From positions 2,168,501 to 2,232,500 of the forward strand of contig NZ_JAVTTP010000001.1 of the NCBI RefSeq assembly GCF_032248455.1: DNA of 64,000 bases, written 5' to 3'. Under the pieces are notes generated by a model. It was not told the DNA's origin. It searched no databases and was given only the letters and a program-made list of their open reading frames with translations. Source of the DNA: Pricia mediterranea (GTDB taxonomy: Bacteria > Bacteroidota > Bacteroidia > Flavobacteriales > Flavobacteriaceae). This document shows, piece after piece, positions 1 to 9,285 of the stretch; position 1 is the first letter of the stretch; each line of letters starts with the position of its first letter. The translations under genes and the position numbers were made by a program.

Positions 1-973
1 CGATGATTTCGTCTCCCCCTGCGGCATTCGGATCCAATACGATGGGCGTCTCTACAGGATTCGCCCAAACGCCCAATCTCGGATCGTTGAGCGATTGTAG
101 GGCATCTACCAAGGTGGCTGCCATTTTTATTCTAAAATAGCTGCCCTGTGGGTCGTCATCGAACTCCGTGTTGGTTGGCCATGCGTTATCCGGACTGGTT
201 CCGACATAAGCCACGTTTGCGTCATCCGAGACATCCAAAATCAACGGAAATTGCTGCGGATTGCTCAAAATTCTTCTTAGGCCTTCCTCGGCAAGGCTTG
301 GCTCCTTAGCGGACAATCGCATATAAAAGCGTACTGCCAAAGAATTGGCAAACTTTCTCCATTTCGAGGCGTCACCTGCGTACAAGATATCCTGACTCGC
401 CTGAATGCCGGAATATGCATTCTGACCTTTGGACAATAAGGTGTTGGCCCTACCCAAATCCGCGAATATGCCGGTATAAATATCCATTTGATCATCGAAC
501 GGCGCATCGAAAAACTCGGCTCCCTCGGATCCCCTTAAGGCATCGGAATACGGCGCATCTCCCCAAAGGTCGGTTACAAGACCGAATAAATAGGATTTCA
601 TGACCAGGCCTACCCCTATATGGAATTCCAGGTTCTCTTCTTCCGCCTTTGCGATCAAGGTTCTGTTGTCAAGCAAAAGGCTGTAGTATCCGTTCCAACT
701 ATGGGAATCGTTTCTCCAATCGTAGGCGTTATGGCCACCGGACCATCCGTCTTTTTGGGTATGCTGCATTACCCCGGCAATATCCCCAAAACCTAAATTT
801 ACCGTACTTTTTGCAGCTTCGGCAATCACGTTGGCCAGTAAAAGATTAGGGTCCACGTTATCGGAGCCAATTTTATTCGGGTTCTCGTTCAATTCTTCCA
901 AACCATGGCAGGAAACCAAAAGGATAAATGCCAAGGCACACGCCCCTATGCTATTTTTTAGACCATATTTCAT
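1..973 (-). CDS. SusD/RagB-family outer-membrane lipoprotein (partial, C-terminus beyond left edge)
   Basis: Reading the minus strand from the ATG at 973 gives 324 residues with no stop before the window edge. The N-terminus is a lipoprotein signal ending in LLVSC, followed by ELNENPNKIGSDNVDPNLLL, the usual start of SusD-like proteins, and later an LYAGDASKWRKFANSLAVRF stretch typical of the helical TPR-like core. SusD proteins are surface lipoproteins that cap the SusC channel and bind the incoming oligomer. It lies 12 bp downstream of susC and is surely co-transcribed with it. It aligns by eye over its length with the SusD at 27742, so these are paralogues. Only the C-terminal part is missing, because of the window edge. 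Confidence 0.93.
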   Translation of the reverse strand, partial: MKYGLKNSIGACALAFILLVSCHGLEELNENPNKIGSDNVDPNLLLANVIAEAAKSTVNLGFGDIAGVMQHTQKDGWSGGHNAYDWRNDSHSWNGYYSLLLDNRTLIAKAEEENLEFHIGVGLVMKSYLFGLVTDLWGDAPYSDALRGSEGAEFFDAPFDDQMDIYTGIFADLGRANTLLSKGQNAYSGIQASQDILYAGDASKWRKFANSLAVRFYMRLSAKEPSLAEEGLRRILSNPQQFPLILDVSDDANVAYVGTSPDNAWPTNTEFDDDPQGSYFRIKMAATLVDALQSLNDPRLGVWANPVETPIVLDPNAAGGDEII

Positions 974-985
974 AATGATTCTTTT

Positions 986-3900
986 TTAGAATGATACTCC
1001 AATTTTAATCCCGACGGGAACTACCCAAGGATCTACATTATAGCGTTCAATGCCCTGTTTAAACTGTGTTCCCCTATTGTCTGTACCGCTTTCCGCCTGG
1101 AATGCCCTTTCTGGATCTATTCCAAAATTGGAATCCTTGGTCCATAACATGATATTTCTACTGTACAGCGAGACACTTAGATTATCTAACCCGGCTCTTT
1201 CCACAAATTTGTAGGGAAGGTCATAGCTGAATGAAATCTCCCTTAACTTAATGTAATCCGCATCGAACATGTGGGTTACCCCAAAGTCCCAAGGGTTGGC
1301 CACCGAGAAAGGAAGAAAAGTGGTGCCTTCGTCACCAAGGTTTTCATGGTCTAAAATAAAGTTCCCATTTTCATCATGGGAACCGACTACGCCCGCATTA
1401 AAGATTCCATCGTAGACCACGTCACCACTGAACGATTCGGGGAATCCGCCGTTTCCGGGAGTTCCGCCAATGGAAATAAAATTTTCCCCATAAATATATT
1501 CATCCGCATTATCCAATACCCATTGTTTGAGTTCGGGGCCCGGTTCGGAAATTCCTGGATTTACGATATTGTCCAAAAGCTGCTGACCATAGCCATCTTC
1601 TACCATGTACCTTGAGGTCTGTGACATGTACTGCCCCCCTGAACGCCAGTCAAAGGTCAAGTTCAAGGTAAAGTTCCTGTACGAAAAACTGGACTGTAGG
1701 CCCATGATAAAATCGGGATTGTAATTGCCCACTTTATAGCGTTCCTCAGTGGCCAGCCATTCCGAATCCTCACCCTGGCCGATCAAAGGGTAGTTGAAAT
1801 AAGGAGAATTTTCGTCGGTCACTCTTAAAATTTTTGGGGAGTACAGATTTCCGACCAATCCGTCTTCCCCGGTGGCAAGATTTCTCACATAGCCCCTGGA
1901 AACACTTTTATTGTCGCTCCAGAATTCTATATAATCCACTCCCTCGGTCAAGGCCAAGATCTTTGATTCATTGGTGGTGAAATTAAGGTTCAGATCCCAA
2001 TTGAAGTGGTCTGACCAAAGCGGTGTGGCTCCCAGGGAAAGCTCCCATCCCTTGCTCTCCAAGACCCCTGCGTTGATGCCTACGCTGGTGCTTCCGGAAG
2101 AACCGGCAATGGGTACGCGGATAATCTGATTCTTGTTTTCGACGGTATAGTAGGTGCCCTCAAAACGGAGCCTGTTGTTGAACATGGACAGATCAAGACC
2201 GAATTCCTGCGAGGTGGCCTCCTCCGGTTCCAGTGAGGGAGTATTTAAATTGCCGGCACTGTATAGCACGGCATTGTCCCAACTCCCCTCATTATTGTAG
2301 TAGGCCAACAATTGAAACGGGTCGGTATCGTTCCCTACCCTGGCCCAGCCTCCTCTTAATTTTAAAAGATCGACCTTGGGGATATCCACCAGCTCGCTGA
2401 CCAAAAAACTCAAGGAAGCGGAAGGGTAAAAATAGGAACGGTTATCGACCGGTAAGGTACTCGACCAATCGTTCCTTGCGGTAACGTCCAAATACAGCAT
2501 ATCCATAAACCCAAAATTGCCTAAGGCATACACGCTATTTATCGCTCTTTCACTCGTGAAGCTGGAATAGTTCAAGGCCGTAGGGGCAATGTTATCGACC
2601 GTAAACAGGTCGGGAACTATAAGCCCTACGCTGGAGAATGCGGAATTGTTGAGACCTGTATTCTTTTGGTACATTAAATTACCGCCCCCGGAAACCGTCA
2701 TGTCAAAAGCCCCGAAATCTTTGGTGAAGGTGGCCAAGAGGTCAACATTCGTTTCCATGCCATCAGTCTTAGAGATTCCGTAGGTGCCATTATTGGGCTC
2801 ATTATCATACCCCGGTGACATTTTCGTTTCCTGGGTCTGACTGAAAGTATTCAGGTTATAACTGGTTCTAAGACTAAAGGATGGGGAAATCTGCCAGTCC
2901 ATGGCCAAATTACCGAAAACACGAAACCTGGAATAGCTATTGTTGACCTCATTGGCCAAAAACCAAGGGTTGTTGTACCCAGGGGCGAGGGTCAGCACGT
3001 CGGTTCCCGGAAGGTCATAATCCTTTAGATCGTTTAAATCAATGTTGGCAGGGGTAGAATAGGCCCATTGCAGGGGATTGGCGCCCCTGTTGGAAGCCGG
3101 CCGGTTATCTGCGTAACTATGTATAACGTTTACATTCGTGCTTACCGTTAGCTTTTCGCTTAAGGTGGAGGATGCCGAAAGGGAGAAACTGTTCCGTTTG
3201 ACATCGGAATTTGGAATCAATCCCGTGTTCCGCATATTGGTAACCCCCACCCTATAGTTTAAGGCCTCGGTACTGTTGGTAACCGTAACCCCGTTGGTTG
3301 TGGTAATACCTGTTTGGACAAAATCATTGACATTATTGGGATAGGATTTCAGTTCGGTTGGAATGGGAACACCATTGGCATCCAAGGGGGCGTTCCACTG
3401 CACCGCAAAATAGCCCTGATCTAGTTCTGGCCCACCATTGCCGCCGGACAAAGTCACTGGGGGAAGAAGGTTGCTCCCACCTTGCGACTCCGGGGAATGT
3501 GAAAATAACCCCGAGGCAAACCTATTCTGTTTTTCCAAGAATTTGTAGGGGATGTCGAAAACCGTACTGGATGTAACCGAAACCTTCATTCTCTGGTTGT
3601 CTTGTGCTTTTTTGGTCGTTATCAGCACCACTCCGTTACCGGCTCTGGATCCATACAAGGCGGCAGCACTCGGGCCTTTTAATATACTAACGTCTTCTAT
3701 ACTATTTGGATCTAGGTCGGAAATGGCATTTCCGTAGTCTACCCTGTTGTCGTCACCGAAACCTCCAATATTGTTCAAGGAATTGGAAACCGGTACCCCG
3801 TCTATCACAAAAAGCGGTTGATTATCGGAGCTTAATGAAATGGCACCCCTAATGACCATACTTACCGAAGATCCGGTACCTCCGGTAGAATTTAGGGTTA

Positions 3901-4405
3901 CCCCGGCGACCTTGCCCGATAAGGCATTCAATACATTCTCCTGTGCCACCCGGGTCAGTTCTTCGCCTGCAACCTCTTCAACGGAATACCCCAGGGATTT
4001 TTCCTCGCGCTTTATGCCCAAGGCCGTTACCACGACCTCATCCAAGGCCTGGGTGCCTGCGTTTAAGGTAACATTGATGGTGGACTGTCCATTAACATTA
4101 ATCTCCAAGGTTTCAAATCCTAGATATGAAAATACCAGTATGCCTTCCCTATTGGGTACATTGATACTATAGTTGCCATCGAAATCCGTGGTTACTCCTG
4201 TCGCGGTTCCTTTTAATACGATACTGACCCCTGGCAAGGGGGTTCCGTCTTCGGAAGCGATGACCGTACCTGTAACCTCGCTGACCGATTGTGCCTGCGC
4301 GGTAAGACCGGCCAATGCCAAGAGCGAAATGAGAAAGACCGTTGAGATACGGTTGATATGGGCCTTGGTAGCGGTATATTTTTCCATAATGTCGTGGTGT
4401 TGCAT
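986..4405 (-). CDS. SusC/RagA-family TonB-dependent outer-membrane transporter
   Basis: The 1139-residue protein has a signal peptide ending at AQAQ, a carboxypeptidase-regulatory-like domain (about residues 40-125, PLPGVSIVLKGTATGVTTDF), a TonB-box region (ALDEVVVTALGIKREEK), a plug with the SusC motif AALYGSRAGNGVVLITTK, and a long beta-barrel ending in an aromatic residue (KIGVSF). This is the normal SusC size and order. It would import an oligosaccharide or similar ligand across the outer membrane with energy from TonB-ExbBD. It lies between a PKD lipoprotein gene upstream and susD downstream. The ATG at 4387 (MEKYTATK) is an equally good start and gives a cleaner signal peptide. The SusC at 24286 is a close paralogue sharing RNDWSSTLP and many barrel segments. 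Confidence 0.96.
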   Translation of the reverse strand: MQHHDIMEKYTATKAHINRISTVFLISLLALAGLTAQAQSVSEVTGTVIASEDGTPLPGVSIVLKGTATGVTTDFDGNYSINVPNREGILVFSYLGFETLEINVNGQSTINVTLNAGTQALDEVVVTALGIKREEKSLGYSVEEVAGEELTRVAQENVLNALSGKVAGVTLNSTGGTGSSVSMVIRGAISLSSDNQPLFVIDGVPVSNSLNNIGGFGDDNRVDYGNAISDLDPNSIEDVSILKGPSAAALYGSRAGNGVVLITTKKAQDNQRMKVSVTSSTVFDIPYKFLEKQNRFASGLFSHSPESQGGSNLLPPVTLSGGNGGPELDQGYFAVQWNAPLDANGVPIPTELKSYPNNVNDFVQTGITTTNGVTVTNSTEALNYRVGVTNMRNTGLIPNSDVKRNSFSLSASSTLSEKLTVSTNVNVIHSYADNRPASNRGANPLQWAYSTPANIDLNDLKDYDLPGTDVLTLAPGYNNPWFLANEVNNSYSRFRVFGNLAMDWQISPSFSLRTSYNLNTFSQTQETKMSPGYDNEPNNGTYGISKTDGMETNVDLLATFTKDFGAFDMTVSGGGNLMYQKNTGLNNSAFSSVGLIVPDLFTVDNIAPTALNYSSFTSERAINSVYALGNFGFMDMLYLDVTARNDWSSTLPVDNRSYFYPSASLSFLVSELVDIPKVDLLKLRGGWARVGNDTDPFQLLAYYNNEGSWDNAVLYSAGNLNTPSLEPEEATSQEFGLDLSMFNNRLRFEGTYYTVENKNQIIRVPIAGSSGSTSVGINAGVLESKGWELSLGATPLWSDHFNWDLNLNFTTNESKILALTEGVDYIEFWSDNKSVSRGYVRNLATGEDGLVGNLYSPKILRVTDENSPYFNYPLIGQGEDSEWLATEERYKVGNYNPDFIMGLQSSFSYRNFTLNLTFDWRSGGQYMSQTSRYMVEDGYGQQLLDNIVNPGISEPGPELKQWVLDNADEYIYGENFISIGGTPGNGGFPESFSGDVVYDGIFNAGVVGSHDENGNFILDHENLGDEGTTFLPFSVANPWDFGVTHMFDADYIKLREISFSYDLPYKFVERAGLDNLSVSLYSRNIMLWTKDSNFGIDPERAFQAESGTDNRGTQFKQGIERYNVDPWVVPVGIKIGVSF

Positions 4406-4426
4406 TGGTTATTTTGGATTTTGCAT

Positions 4427-5377
4427 TTATTGAACAACCTCAAAGGTCAATACCAGTGCGTTGGTGTTCACTCCGATGGCATCCGGCGATGCAGCCAGAA
4501 ACATCACCAATCTCATGGAATCGTTCGTAATATTCTGGAGAATCACTTTTCTCTCAAAATCATAGAATCCCACGAATTCACTGCCCGAAAAAGCGAGGGT
4601 GCTGACATCTTGATAGATCAATTTCCCGCCGGGACCGTAAACCGAGGCTATTTCAAAATCCTCATTTTCCACATAGGTGAAGGTCGCATCGGCCTCTGGC
4701 GTATAGCGACCGGTACAAAGTCCGAAATCGGAACCTCCGTCGTTAACGATTCCCTCTCCGCCCGTAGTCGCAAATTGAAAAACCAGACCGCTAAAGGCAG
4801 CACCATCGGCTTTCACATCGTGTGAATAGGTGCCGTCAAAATAAAACGTGAATTCGTCCTCGTAGACCTCGGCCATCCCAAGACCTCCTCCAAAAATACC
4901 GGCGGGTAACGGGTTCGGCGCGCCGTCGAAAGGAGAAAGTGCCGCATCCGAATTGGCAAAATAATCGTTGACGGAATGGCCGCTAGAAAGTTTCCACGTT
5001 TTACCCTGATAATCCTCCGCCGTGTAATCACCGGTCAACAAGGCGTACGGTGGCAGATCCAAGGCCAGGTTTACCTTGGAAGTTTCAGTACCTCCATTTT
5101 CACCTGTAGCCGTTAAGGTAGCGACATAATACCCCCCCTCTTGATATACATGAACCGGATTTTGTTCCGTACTTGTTGTTCCATCCCCAAAATCCCACTT
5201 CCAACCGGACGCACTATTGGTCAATCCTTGAAATGCTACCCGTTTGCCTTGGACACTGTGGAAGATATCGGCAGAGAACGGAAAGTCTTGCTTCGAATCG
5301 TCATCGGAGCTACATGACGATAACAACATCATCGAAACTACCGTCCCGAAAATCAGTAAGGTTTTTCTCTTGATCAT
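4427..5377 (-). CDS. PKD-domain surface lipoprotein of the SusCD operon
   Basis: The 316-residue lipoprotein has the signal LLSSC followed by an acidic SSDDDSK stretch, which in Bacteroidota favours surface export. Residues about 35-105 form a PKD domain (WKWDFGDGTTSTEQNPVHVY, GGYYVATLTATG). The remaining 200 residues hold a beta-rich domain (GKTWKLSSGHSVNDYFA, DEFTFYFDGTYSHDV) that resembles glycan-binding accessory lipoproteins encoded beside SusCD. I cannot name a ligand. It is the first gene of the minus-strand operon, 21 bp before susC. That is unusual, since SusE/F-like binders usually follow susD. A role as a surface glycan-binding protein is inferred from position and architecture. 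Confidence 0.85.
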   Translation of the reverse strand: MIKRKTLLIFGTVVSMMLLSSCSSDDDSKQDFPFSADIFHSVQGKRVAFQGLTNSASGWKWDFGDGTTSTEQNPVHVYQEGGYYVATLTATGENGGTETSKVNLALDLPPYALLTGDYTAEDYQGKTWKLSSGHSVNDYFANSDAALSPFDGAPNPLPAGIFGGGLGMAEVYEDEFTFYFDGTYSHDVKADGAAFSGLVFQFATTGGEGIVNDGGSDFGLCTGRYTPEADATFTYVENEDFEIASVYGPGGKLIYQDVSTLAFSGSEFVGFYDFERKVILQNITNDSMRLVMFLAASPDAIGVNTNALVLTFEVVQ

Positions 5378-5600
5378 AGGTTTATTTTAATGATGAACAT
5401 GACGGATACACTTCAAATAATCTCCGGGATGTTTTTTGATATTTTAATACAAGTTTAACAAAAATAAAGTTTAATATCACAATACATTTCACATATGTTA
5501 TTAATAATACATTAAATCTTACCCTTTCATTTAATAAATTAATAATAATTTTGGCCAACGTGTTAATATCTTATAAAATCGAATTTGAGCTTTAACCTAA
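5378..5600. other. AT-rich upstream region of the left SusCD operon
   Basis: This non-coding stretch is rich in TTAATAAT-type runs, including the palindrome TTATTAATAA, and has stops in all frames. It must hold the promoter of the minus-strand operon. I see no clear operator of the types found at 24133 or 46050. Confidence 0.5.
5459..5466 (-). promoter_or_regulatory. Possible Bacteroidota -7 element for the PKD-susC-susD operon
   Basis: On the minus strand this reads TATTTTTG, an exact match to the TAnnTTTG consensus, about 82 bp upstream of the operon's first ATG. No TTG stands at the preferred 17-23 bp upstream distance, so only the -7 half is supported. The surrounding DNA is strongly AT-rich, which raises the chance of a random match. 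Confidence 0.25.
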
Positions 5601-5801
5601 ATACGAAAAGGTTTGTTCGGACTTACCAATGCTGCGTTTGGATACATTTTGATCAAGGAAGATTTCAATGGTTTTAAAGGATATGATTATGTTAGTAGTA
5701 CCCGTCTGGGCGAAAAGACCGGGGATATCTTGATCAATGAATCATCGCACATGATTGGGAACAGTCCAAAGCCACAATCTCTAACCCACTCTAAATTATA
5801 G
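5601..5801 (+). pseudogene. C-terminal remnant of a neutral-ceramidase-like hydrolase
   Basis: In one plus frame an open stretch begins directly after a stop at 5598-5600 and ends at the TAG at 5799-5801. It encodes GLTNAAFGYILIKEDF and later TRLGEKTGDILINES. This pattern (glycine, G-Y-I, a Tyr-rich segment, then a small-residue G-D-I-L helix) is what the last 60 residues of ceramidase-N-domain proteins look like. It parallels the end of the intact gene at 11317 (YLGYIVPQKYYYYDTYEARL, YGPSMGDYLMELN). The 400 or so residues that should precede it are absent and replaced by AT-rich DNA. I read it as a 5'-deleted gene fragment. An independent short gene starting at TTG 5613 is much less likely. 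Confidence 0.55.
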
Positions 5802-5810
5802 CTACCTATC

Positions 5811-7205
5811 ATGAAAAGAACCTTGTACCTTTTAGCGCTGGTGCTCTCTTTTATTGGATCATCCTGCAAAGAAAACTCAAATAAGACCGATAAGGCATCT
5901 GCCACCGAGCCAATGCTGTCCGAAACTAAGGCCACTCCTGAAACAGCCTTGGAAAATTACCTCAGAACCGAGGACAATGCCTATGCATGGGAGGTTAAGG
6001 ATTCTTTTGAACTGGCCGGGGCAAAGGCCTACGAGCTTTTGTTGACTTCCCAAAAATGGCGGGAGCATACCTGGAAACACCAGTTGACCATTTTGGTGCC
6101 CGAGGATGTCGCCCATGACGGCGCGCTATTGTTTATTACAGGTGGTAGTCTAAAAGATGGAATGCCCAATTGGACCAACAAGGAAGATGATACGGCTCCA
6201 TTTGCAGAAATGGCTCAAAAGAACAGGGCTATCGTTTCCATTATACGTCAAGTGCCAATGCAACCTCTATTTGATGGGGACCTGACAGAAGACCAGTTGA
6301 TTTCATATACCCTGCACAATTATAAAAATGATAAGGATCTTACTTGGCCCCTACTTTTCCCTATGGTTAAAAGTGCGGTCAGGGGTATGGACGCCGTACA
6401 GGATTTTTCAAAGAAGAGTTTAGAAAAGAAAATTACGCGATTTACCGTGGCCGGAGCCTCCAAACGGGGCTGGACTACTTGGTTGACCGGTGCCAGCGAT
6501 GACCGTGTTGAAGCCATCGGCCCTATGGTCATCGATGTTTTGAATATGCCCGTCAGTCTAGACTACCATATTGAGGCATGGGAAGAGTACAGTAATCAAA
6601 TCAACGATTACGTGAAACTCGAAATACCCCAAACGGTAAATACTCCCGAAGGCAACGCCCTGACCCAAATGATCGACCCCTATTCGTACCGGGAAAAACT
6701 GACCATGCCGAAGATCATATTCATCGGCACCAACGATGAGTACTGGCCGGTAGATGCCGTCAAGAATTATATCAGGGATATCCCCGGAGAGAACTATATT
6801 CACTATACGCCCAACGCCGGGCATGGCCTTGACGGGGGTGAAAAGGCCCTAAAGGCCTTGAGCGGTTTTTGGGGACATACCTTGGCCAAAGAACCTTATG
6901 CCGATCTCAATTATGAGCTGAAAGCGGACCAAACCTCCGCGACGCTTTCCGTGGAGTCGGATTCCCAAGACCTTAAAACAGGCTATTTGTGGTCGGCCGA
7001 TTCCGAGGACCGGGATTTTAGGGACGAAACTTGGAAGGCGACCGAAATAAGCACCTCCCCGGGTAAAGCGGCCGAAGGCAAAATTTCCTTTCCGAAAAAA
7101 GGTTATAAGGCCTTCTATATGGATTTGGAATATACCGACCCGAATGGCGGAACGTACACCAAGAGTACAAGAATGTACGTCGCCGATGATGATGAAGTTC
7201 TTTAA
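5811..7205 (+). CDS. PhoPQ-activated pathogenicity-related (PqaA-like) lipoprotein
   Basis: The 464-residue protein has a lipoprotein signal (FIGSSC) and matches the PqaA/PhoPQ-regulated family (Pfam PF10142): an alpha/beta-hydrolase-like fold with LLFITGGSLKDGMPNW, IVSIIRQVPMQPL, the characteristic nucleophile-elbow region FTVAGASKRGWTTWL, and a late KIIFIGTNDEYWPVDAVKNY / NAGHGLDGG segment. The elbow is G-A-S-K-R-G, so a Ser is present, but the family's biochemical activity is poorly defined; an esterase or peptidase role is likely. It begins a tight plus-strand run (9 bp to the next gene, then 2 bp), which suggests joint function with a second hydrolase and a deacetylase in the periplasm. 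Confidence 0.85.
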   Translation: MKRTLYLLALVLSFIGSSCKENSNKTDKASATEPMLSETKATPETALENYLRTEDNAYAWEVKDSFELAGAKAYELLLTSQKWREHTWKHQLTILVPEDVAHDGALLFITGGSLKDGMPNWTNKEDDTAPFAEMAQKNRAIVSIIRQVPMQPLFDGDLTEDQLISYTLHNYKNDKDLTWPLLFPMVKSAVRGMDAVQDFSKKSLEKKITRFTVAGASKRGWTTWLTGASDDRVEAIGPMVIDVLNMPVSLDYHIEAWEEYSNQINDYVKLEIPQTVNTPEGNALTQMIDPYSYREKLTMPKIIFIGTNDEYWPVDAVKNYIRDIPGENYIHYTPNAGHGLDGGEKALKALSGFWGHTLAKEPYADLNYELKADQTSATLSVESDSQDLKTGYLWSADSEDRDFRDETWKATEISTSPGKAAEGKISFPKKGYKAFYMDLEYTDPNGGTYTKSTRMYVADDDEVL

Positions 7206-7214
7206 CCCATTGAT

Positions 7215-8102
7215 ATGAACGCAAAATCTATCTTTTTCATAGGTCTATTTTTGGCAGGTACTTGGTGTTTTTCCCAATCGCTACCTGTTGTCAAGTATTA
7301 TGAATACGATAAATCCATACCGCTAAAAGACTCCGTACAACTCATTTCGGAAACAACCGATTACAATTTGTTCAGCGTAGCATATACCGGTAATCACCAT
7401 AAAACGGTGACGGGCTTGCTGAGCGTTCCGAAGAACGCGACAGCACCTTTGCCCGTCATTATTTTAATGCACGGTCTTGGCGACCACAAGGAAACGGACT
7501 ATGTGGAATTCGGAAATCGGTTTCTGCTGAAACATGGCTACGCCGTATTGCGATTGGATATTAGCGATCACGGTGACCGTGAAGAAGATTTTTACGAATT
7601 CGATTTTACGGGGAAGTACAAATACTGGTCCCGCAATGTTGTAAGCCAAACCGTTTTCGACCTAAGACGAGCCGTAGATTTTATTGAAACCAGGGAGGAA
7701 CTCGACGCCGAAAAAATAGGATACTTCGGCATAAGTCTTGGCGGAATAACCGGTACCGTTTTTTGCGGTGTCGAGCGGCGGATAAAAGTGCCCATAATCG
7801 TATTGGCCGGTGGCCAATTGAACCTCTTGTTCAAAGATAAAATTCCCGCGCAAGAAGCAATGGATTTTGTGAGTTTTATCGATCCCATAAACTTTGTGAA
7901 ACACATCTCCCCTAGGCCTCTTTTAATGATCAATGCCAAGAATGATGAGGTAATTCCCCCGAAGATGAGCCAATTGCTTTTCGAAAAGGCCGAGGAACCA
8001 AAAGAAATCATCTGGTATGATGCCAAACACCGTGATGCCCCGTTGGACAAAGTATATGGAGACGGATTGCAGTGGTTTAACACCTATCTAAAACAAAGCT
8101 GA
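7215..8102 (+). CDS. Secreted alpha/beta hydrolase (acetyl-xylan-esterase/dienelactone-hydrolase-like)
   Basis: The 295-residue protein has a Sec signal peptide (MNAKSIFFIGLFLAGTWCFSQ) and a complete alpha/beta-hydrolase core: oxyanion strand VIILMHGLGDHKE, nucleophile elbow GYFGISLGGITG, Asp strand LLMINAKNDEVIPP and a C-terminal His in AKHRDAPLDKVYG. The order and spacing fit the Ser-Asp-His triad of carbohydrate esterases and S9-like hydrolases. It lies 9 bp after the PqaA-like gene and 2 bp before the deacetylase, so it is probably part of one transcript removing acyl groups from a glycan. The substrate is not determinable from sequence alone. Confidence 0.85.
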   Translation: MNAKSIFFIGLFLAGTWCFSQSLPVVKYYEYDKSIPLKDSVQLISETTDYNLFSVAYTGNHHKTVTGLLSVPKNATAPLPVIILMHGLGDHKETDYVEFGNRFLLKHGYAVLRLDISDHGDREEDFYEFDFTGKYKYWSRNVVSQTVFDLRRAVDFIETREELDAEKIGYFGISLGGITGTVFCGVERRIKVPIIVLAGGQLNLLFKDKIPAQEAMDFVSFIDPINFVKHISPRPLLMINAKNDEVIPPKMSQLLFEKAEEPKEIIWYDAKHRDAPLDKVYGDGLQWFNTYLKQS

Positions 8103-8104
8103 AT

Positions 8105-9130
8105 ATGAAAAAAACAACAAGTGCCAAAATCTTACTGTGCTGCATAGCGGCCATGACGCTCACAGGTTGTGGACAAAAGAATAAGGACACCGCTCAAATG
8201 GTGGAACCTGAATTGGCAAAGGCCGAAGCAGCTTCAAAGACCTGGGCCGAAAAACTGGGCTGGCCCGCCGGCAAAAAAGTGATCATGCTACATGCCGATG
8301 ATATCGGCATGTGTCCCGAAGCAAATACGGCCGCCGAACAGCAATTGACCGAGGGCGTAATCCAATCTGCTGCGGTGATGATACCCTGTCCCAACGCTGA
8401 GGAGTTCATCACTTGGGCCAAGAAGCACCCTAAAATGGATATTGGCCTGCACCTGACCCTGACCAGCGAATGGAAGACGCACCGATGGGGACCCGTTAGC
8501 AGCGATGCGGAGGTCCCCGGCCTGCTGGACGAAGACCAGAAATTATGGCATAAAGTTCCTCAAGTAGTACAGCATGCGTCCGCGGAAGAAGTAGAAAGGG
8601 AAATCCGTGCCCAAATCGAGCAATCCATCGCATGGGGGTATCGCCCCGACCATATCGACACGCATATGGGTACCCTGTTCGCAGACCCAGGTTATGTAAA
8701 AGTCTATATCAAGGTGGCACAGGAATATGGTATTCCCGCAAACATCATCGACCTGTCCAAGCCCGAAGTATTGGCCGGGTTCAGGAGCCAGGGCTACCCT
8801 TTGACCGATGAGGTCGTAAAACTGATAGAGGGATATACGTTGCCCCAATTGGATAATTTTACCAGTGCGCCCAAGGCCGAGACCTACGATGGAAAAATTG
8901 CCAACTTCAAGAAATTGATCAAAGGTTTGAAACCTGGACTTACCGAGATCATTTTTCATCCCTCGGTATTGACCGACAACCTAAAAACAATTACCGGTTC
9001 ATGGCAACAACGCGTTTGGGAGGCCCAAATGTTCTCAGATCCCGACCTGATCCAATTTTTTGAGGACGAAGGTATCATTTTTACGAATTGGCAGGAGATC
9101 ATGCAGCGTTTTAAAAAGATTAAAAGCTAA
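8105..9130 (+). CDS. ChbG/HpnK (YdjC)-family carbohydrate deacetylase lipoprotein
   Basis: The 341-residue protein has a lipoprotein signal (MTLTGCG) and the metal-binding pattern of the YdjC/ChbG family: MLHADDIGMCPE near residue 61, IGLHLTLTSEW, and PDHIDTHMGTLF. In ChbG these Asp and His residues hold the metal that hydrolyses an N-acetyl group from diacetylchitobiose-type oligosaccharides. E. coli ChbG is cytoplasmic and about 250 residues long, whereas this form is exported and longer. Together with the exo-glucosaminidase-like GH2 at 19370 it suggests deacetylation of an N-acetylated amino-sugar glycan followed by removal of GlcN; that link is my inference. It is the third gene of the 5811 run. 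Confidence 0.85.
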   Translation: MKKTTSAKILLCCIAAMTLTGCGQKNKDTAQMVEPELAKAEAASKTWAEKLGWPAGKKVIMLHADDIGMCPEANTAAEQQLTEGVIQSAAVMIPCPNAEEFITWAKKHPKMDIGLHLTLTSEWKTHRWGPVSSDAEVPGLLDEDQKLWHKVPQVVQHASAEEVEREIRAQIEQSIAWGYRPDHIDTHMGTLFADPGYVKVYIKVAQEYGIPANIIDLSKPEVLAGFRSQGYPLTDEVVKLIEGYTLPQLDNFTSAPKAETYDGKIANFKKLIKGLKPGLTEIIFHPSVLTDNLKTITGSWQQRVWEAQMFSDPDLIQFFEDEGIIFTNWQEIMQRFKKIKS

Positions 9131-9285
9131 AAAATGGCCTTTAGTAATCCTAATCTTTGTCATGAATGTTTCATCAAAAGCCATCTTTCTGGGCAACATT
9201 TAATGTAATTCATCCAAAATTTGACTAGCGGATATCCTTTCAAAAAGCTTTATTTGTTGGCAATGACCCATCAAAAGAACGGCCT

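Noticed and set aside
5613-5801. An independent 62-aa gene starting at TTG 5613
   Set aside because: The sequence looks like the end of a larger ceramidase-type protein, with no start site or ribosome-binding sequence.
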